Shown here: positions 38,562-39,434 of the stretch, piece after piece
Numbering within the stretch: the first letter of the stretch is position 1
Layout of the letters: the number at the start of each line of letters is the position of its first letter
Source: a virus
Virus record (IMG/VR): IMGVR_UViG_3300046096_000241
Coordinates: 1 to 39,434 of that record
DNA: 39,434 nucleotides
Strand: one strand, 5' to 3'
Position numbers and translations under genes: made by a program
Notes under the pieces: model-generated
What the model saw: only the letters and a program-made list of their open reading frames with translations
The model's database searches: none
What the model was told of the DNA's origin: nothing

Positions 38562-38664
38562 GGGGAAGATGGGATTCGAACCCATAATGTAGACTTAGCA
38601 TAAGTAGCCTGCCGTTTGGCCTTTCTCGTACTTTGTCAGTCCGCAGCATATCTATTACTTCCCC
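38562..38664 (-). tRNA. tRNA-like gene 1 (anticodon uncertain)
   Basis: On the minus strand a perfect 7-bp acceptor pair GGGGAAG/CTTCCCC encloses 103 nt, with a perfect T-arm ATGGG-TTCGAAT-CCCAT. A D-arm-like GCC-AAACGGCA-GGC is present. However, the anticodon arm is not standard: TAGAT (38654-38650) can pair with GTCTA (38594-38590), with 55 nt between them, and the word ATGCT occurs twice (38649-38645 and 38601-38597) flanking a 43-nt insert. No CCA is encoded. It may be a tRNA with an insert, a degenerate tRNA, or another tRNA-like RNA. Confidence 0.5.
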
Positions 38665-38781
38665 TGGACAGGTCTTTCCCTGTTTGTCACCTATCGCTAT
38701 TTTGGCCATCAATTTGGATTTACTTCCTAAAAGCTTTTCCTCTTATCTATTGGAGCTGCGTAGTTGGTTCTCACTCCTCGT
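38665..38781. other. Gene-free spacer between the two tRNA-like genes
   Basis: About 117 nt with somewhat higher GC than the surroundings. On the minus strand CTC-CAATAGATAA-GAG looks like a tRNA D-arm, and ACAGG/CCTGT forms a hairpin, but I could not assemble a third tRNA. It may be a decayed one or part of a structured precursor. Confidence 0.35.
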
Positions 38782-38867
38782 AGTCAGGACAGGATTCGAA
38801 CCTGTATATTAAATGCTTTATAGACTTATTACATTTATAACATTACCATAATTTCTGCCACCTGACT
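38782..38867 (-). tRNA. tRNA-like gene 2, class II-like (anticodon uncertain)
   Basis: 86 nt on the minus strand with a perfect 7-bp acceptor (AGTCAGG/CCTGACT) and perfect T-arm ACAGG-TTCGAAT-CCTGT. A D-loop with GG (AAATTATGGTAA) and a variable arm TAAA-GCA-TTTA are visible. The best anticodon stem-loop, TAAAT-GTAATAA-GTCTA, has one mismatch and an unusual loop; TTAT-AAATGTA-ATAA is an alternative without U33. The class II shape suggests Leu, Ser or Tyr, but I cannot name the amino acid. Discriminator base A, no encoded CCA. Confidence 0.55.
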
Positions 38868-38870
38868 ATA

Positions 38871-39215
38871 TTATAAAAACTTCAATTCAAATTCTACTCT
38901 AGGATTTATCTTATCTACTCCTTTGCGTATATGCAACAAAAGACACCGATTATCGTTAGAAAATGCTTTTACTTTCTTTTGAAGTGTATCTAGGATAATC
39001 TTTAAACTACCATCTATATCGCTTCTGTTGCTTTGAAAGTATACATCCATGTATAATTCGAAAAATCCTTCATGGTTTAAATCTCGGTATTGCACACATT
39101 GTAAGTAAAATGATTCCTCATAATCAATTACAGCTTTCTTCTTGTACATAAAGTGTCCAGACATTCTGTAACCATTAGACTTACTTGGCACTTGGCCATA
39201 GATTATTTGTTTCAT
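38871..39215 (-). CDS. rusA: Holliday junction resolvase, RusA family
   Basis: Cuts four-way DNA junctions arising from recombination or replication. I use the ATG at 39215 (MKQIIYGQVPSKSNGYRMSG, 114 residues) because the extended start would be a TTG. The core RSDIDGSLKIILDTLQKKVK followed by AFSNDNRCLLLHIRKGVDKI matches the RusA pattern '..D.DN..K...DaL.g.....D..v....' with the catalytic aspartates. Normal RusA length is about 120. It lies next to the tRNA-like genes and downstream of the ribbon-helix-helix-like gene. Confidence 0.85.
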   Translation of the reverse strand: MKQIIYGQVPSKSNGYRMSGHFMYKKKAVIDYEESFYLQCVQYRDLNHEGFFELYMDVYFQSNRSDIDGSLKIILDTLQKKVKAFSNDNRCLLLHIRKGVDKINPRVEFELKFL

Positions 39216-39311
39216 ACCCAAAAATAAAATTTCCAAAAAGTGATAAAATTAGAAAATTGGAAAAAAAATTTCTCAAATTTTACTGTACTACACCTTTATT
39301 AATCACTGTTT

Positions 39312-39434
39312 TTAACCCTTATCTTCAGCCAATAAAACGGCTATAAAGTCTTTGAAAATTTGTGGCCAATGTTTTCCATATCTATTCTCAACTTGATTCT
39401 TTAAATGAATCGGAATTCTGAAGGAAACTGTTGT
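39312..39434 (-). CDS. Ribbon-helix-helix-like protein, C-terminal fragment cut by the window edge
   Basis: Open from the window edge (codon 39434-39432) to TAA at 39314-39312: TTVSFRIPIHLKNQVENRYG, then KHWPQIFKDFIAVLLAEDKG. The strand VSFRIP followed by two helices (HLKNQVENRYG, WPQIFKDFIAVLL) fits a ribbon-helix-helix DNA-binding domain. It would continue the fragment at 1-47 with one missing base. A likely role is transcriptional regulation, possibly at the 23-bp dyads (inference). Confidence 0.55.
   Translation of the reverse strand, partial: TTVSFRIPIHLKNQVENRYGKHWPQIFKDFIAVLLAEDKG

Noticed and set aside
38665-38781. A third tRNA between the two tRNA-like genes
   Set aside because: A D-arm-like sequence is present, but no T-arm with TTCRANY loop and no matching acceptor pair.
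38562-38867. A tmRNA or a permuted tmRNA
   Set aside because: Each element is closed by its own acceptor pair within 86-103 nt, too short for the tag and pseudoknot regions, and no tag frame is evident.
1-39434. Integrated prophage or temperate phage
   Set aside because: No integrase, excisionase, C1-like repressor or attachment-site pattern was found, and no flanking bacterial genes are present.

Overview
The window looks like a complete or nearly complete genome of a lytic siphovirus with an HK97-type head that infects a member of the Bacteroidota. Evidence for the host group: low GC; promoters of the Bacteroidota type (TTG/TTTG, 17-21 nt, TAnnTTTG) instead of -35/-10 boxes; weak Shine-Dalgarno sequences, with starts mostly preceded by A-rich AATAAAATG-type leaders; and Bacteroidota-style signal peptides and lipoboxes. 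I see no integrase, C1-type repressor, DNA polymerase or transposase. The two window ends cut the same small gene. Its N-terminal codons lie at 47..1 on the minus strand and its C-terminal codons at 39434..39312, and they join into one ribbon-helix-helix-like protein if one base is added at the junction. The sequence therefore appears circular or circularly permuted.

Layout. (1) 2640-3926 is a 1.3 kb gene-free control region between two divergent transcription units. It holds four of six dispersed copies of a 23-bp dyad (consensus TTATTTAGAA-N3-TTCTAAATAA), TATAC palindromes, a long pyrimidine tract and a G-run cluster, and is the best candidate for replication origin and regulatory centre. 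(2) 3927-31159, plus strand, is the late unit: terminase, portal, minor head protein, protease, capsid, connectors, tail tube, tail chaperones with a -1 frameshift, tape measure, tail-tip protein (probably with its own -1 frameshift), a lectin-like protein, a 1684-residue fibre with a self-cleaving S74 chaperone, lysis genes (holin-like protein, spanin-like protein, GH19 endolysin), and then an unexpected envelope/secretion module. (3) 31160-31300 carries two back-to-back terminators where the convergent units meet. (4) 31316-39434 and 1-2640, minus strand, form the early unit: DnaB helicase, a candidate loader, a RecE-like nuclease, an SSB-like protein, RusA resolvase, a sliding-clamp-like protein, two tRNA-like genes and many small unknown genes, with promoters near 2606-2637, 69-101 and 37002-37031.

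How it works together. The early genes supply recombination and replication accessory functions (helicase, SSB, clamp, nuclease, resolvase), with polymerase presumably from the host. The late genes build a capsid and a long non-contractile tail; from the 737-residue tape measure the tail would be roughly 110 nm.

The most unusual part is 26171-31159. After the lysin come a 41-residue basic peptide, two proteins I read as divergent CsgG-like (curli-pore family) domains, a secreted 587-residue protein with cohesin-like and dockerin-like segments, a lipoprotein, a glycine-rich membrane-associated protein, and an outer-membrane-like protein with a long A/S/E/K-rich linker. This could be a phage-encoded envelope pore or surface-display system. 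The dispersed dyad is the second major feature that the gene annotation does not explain.
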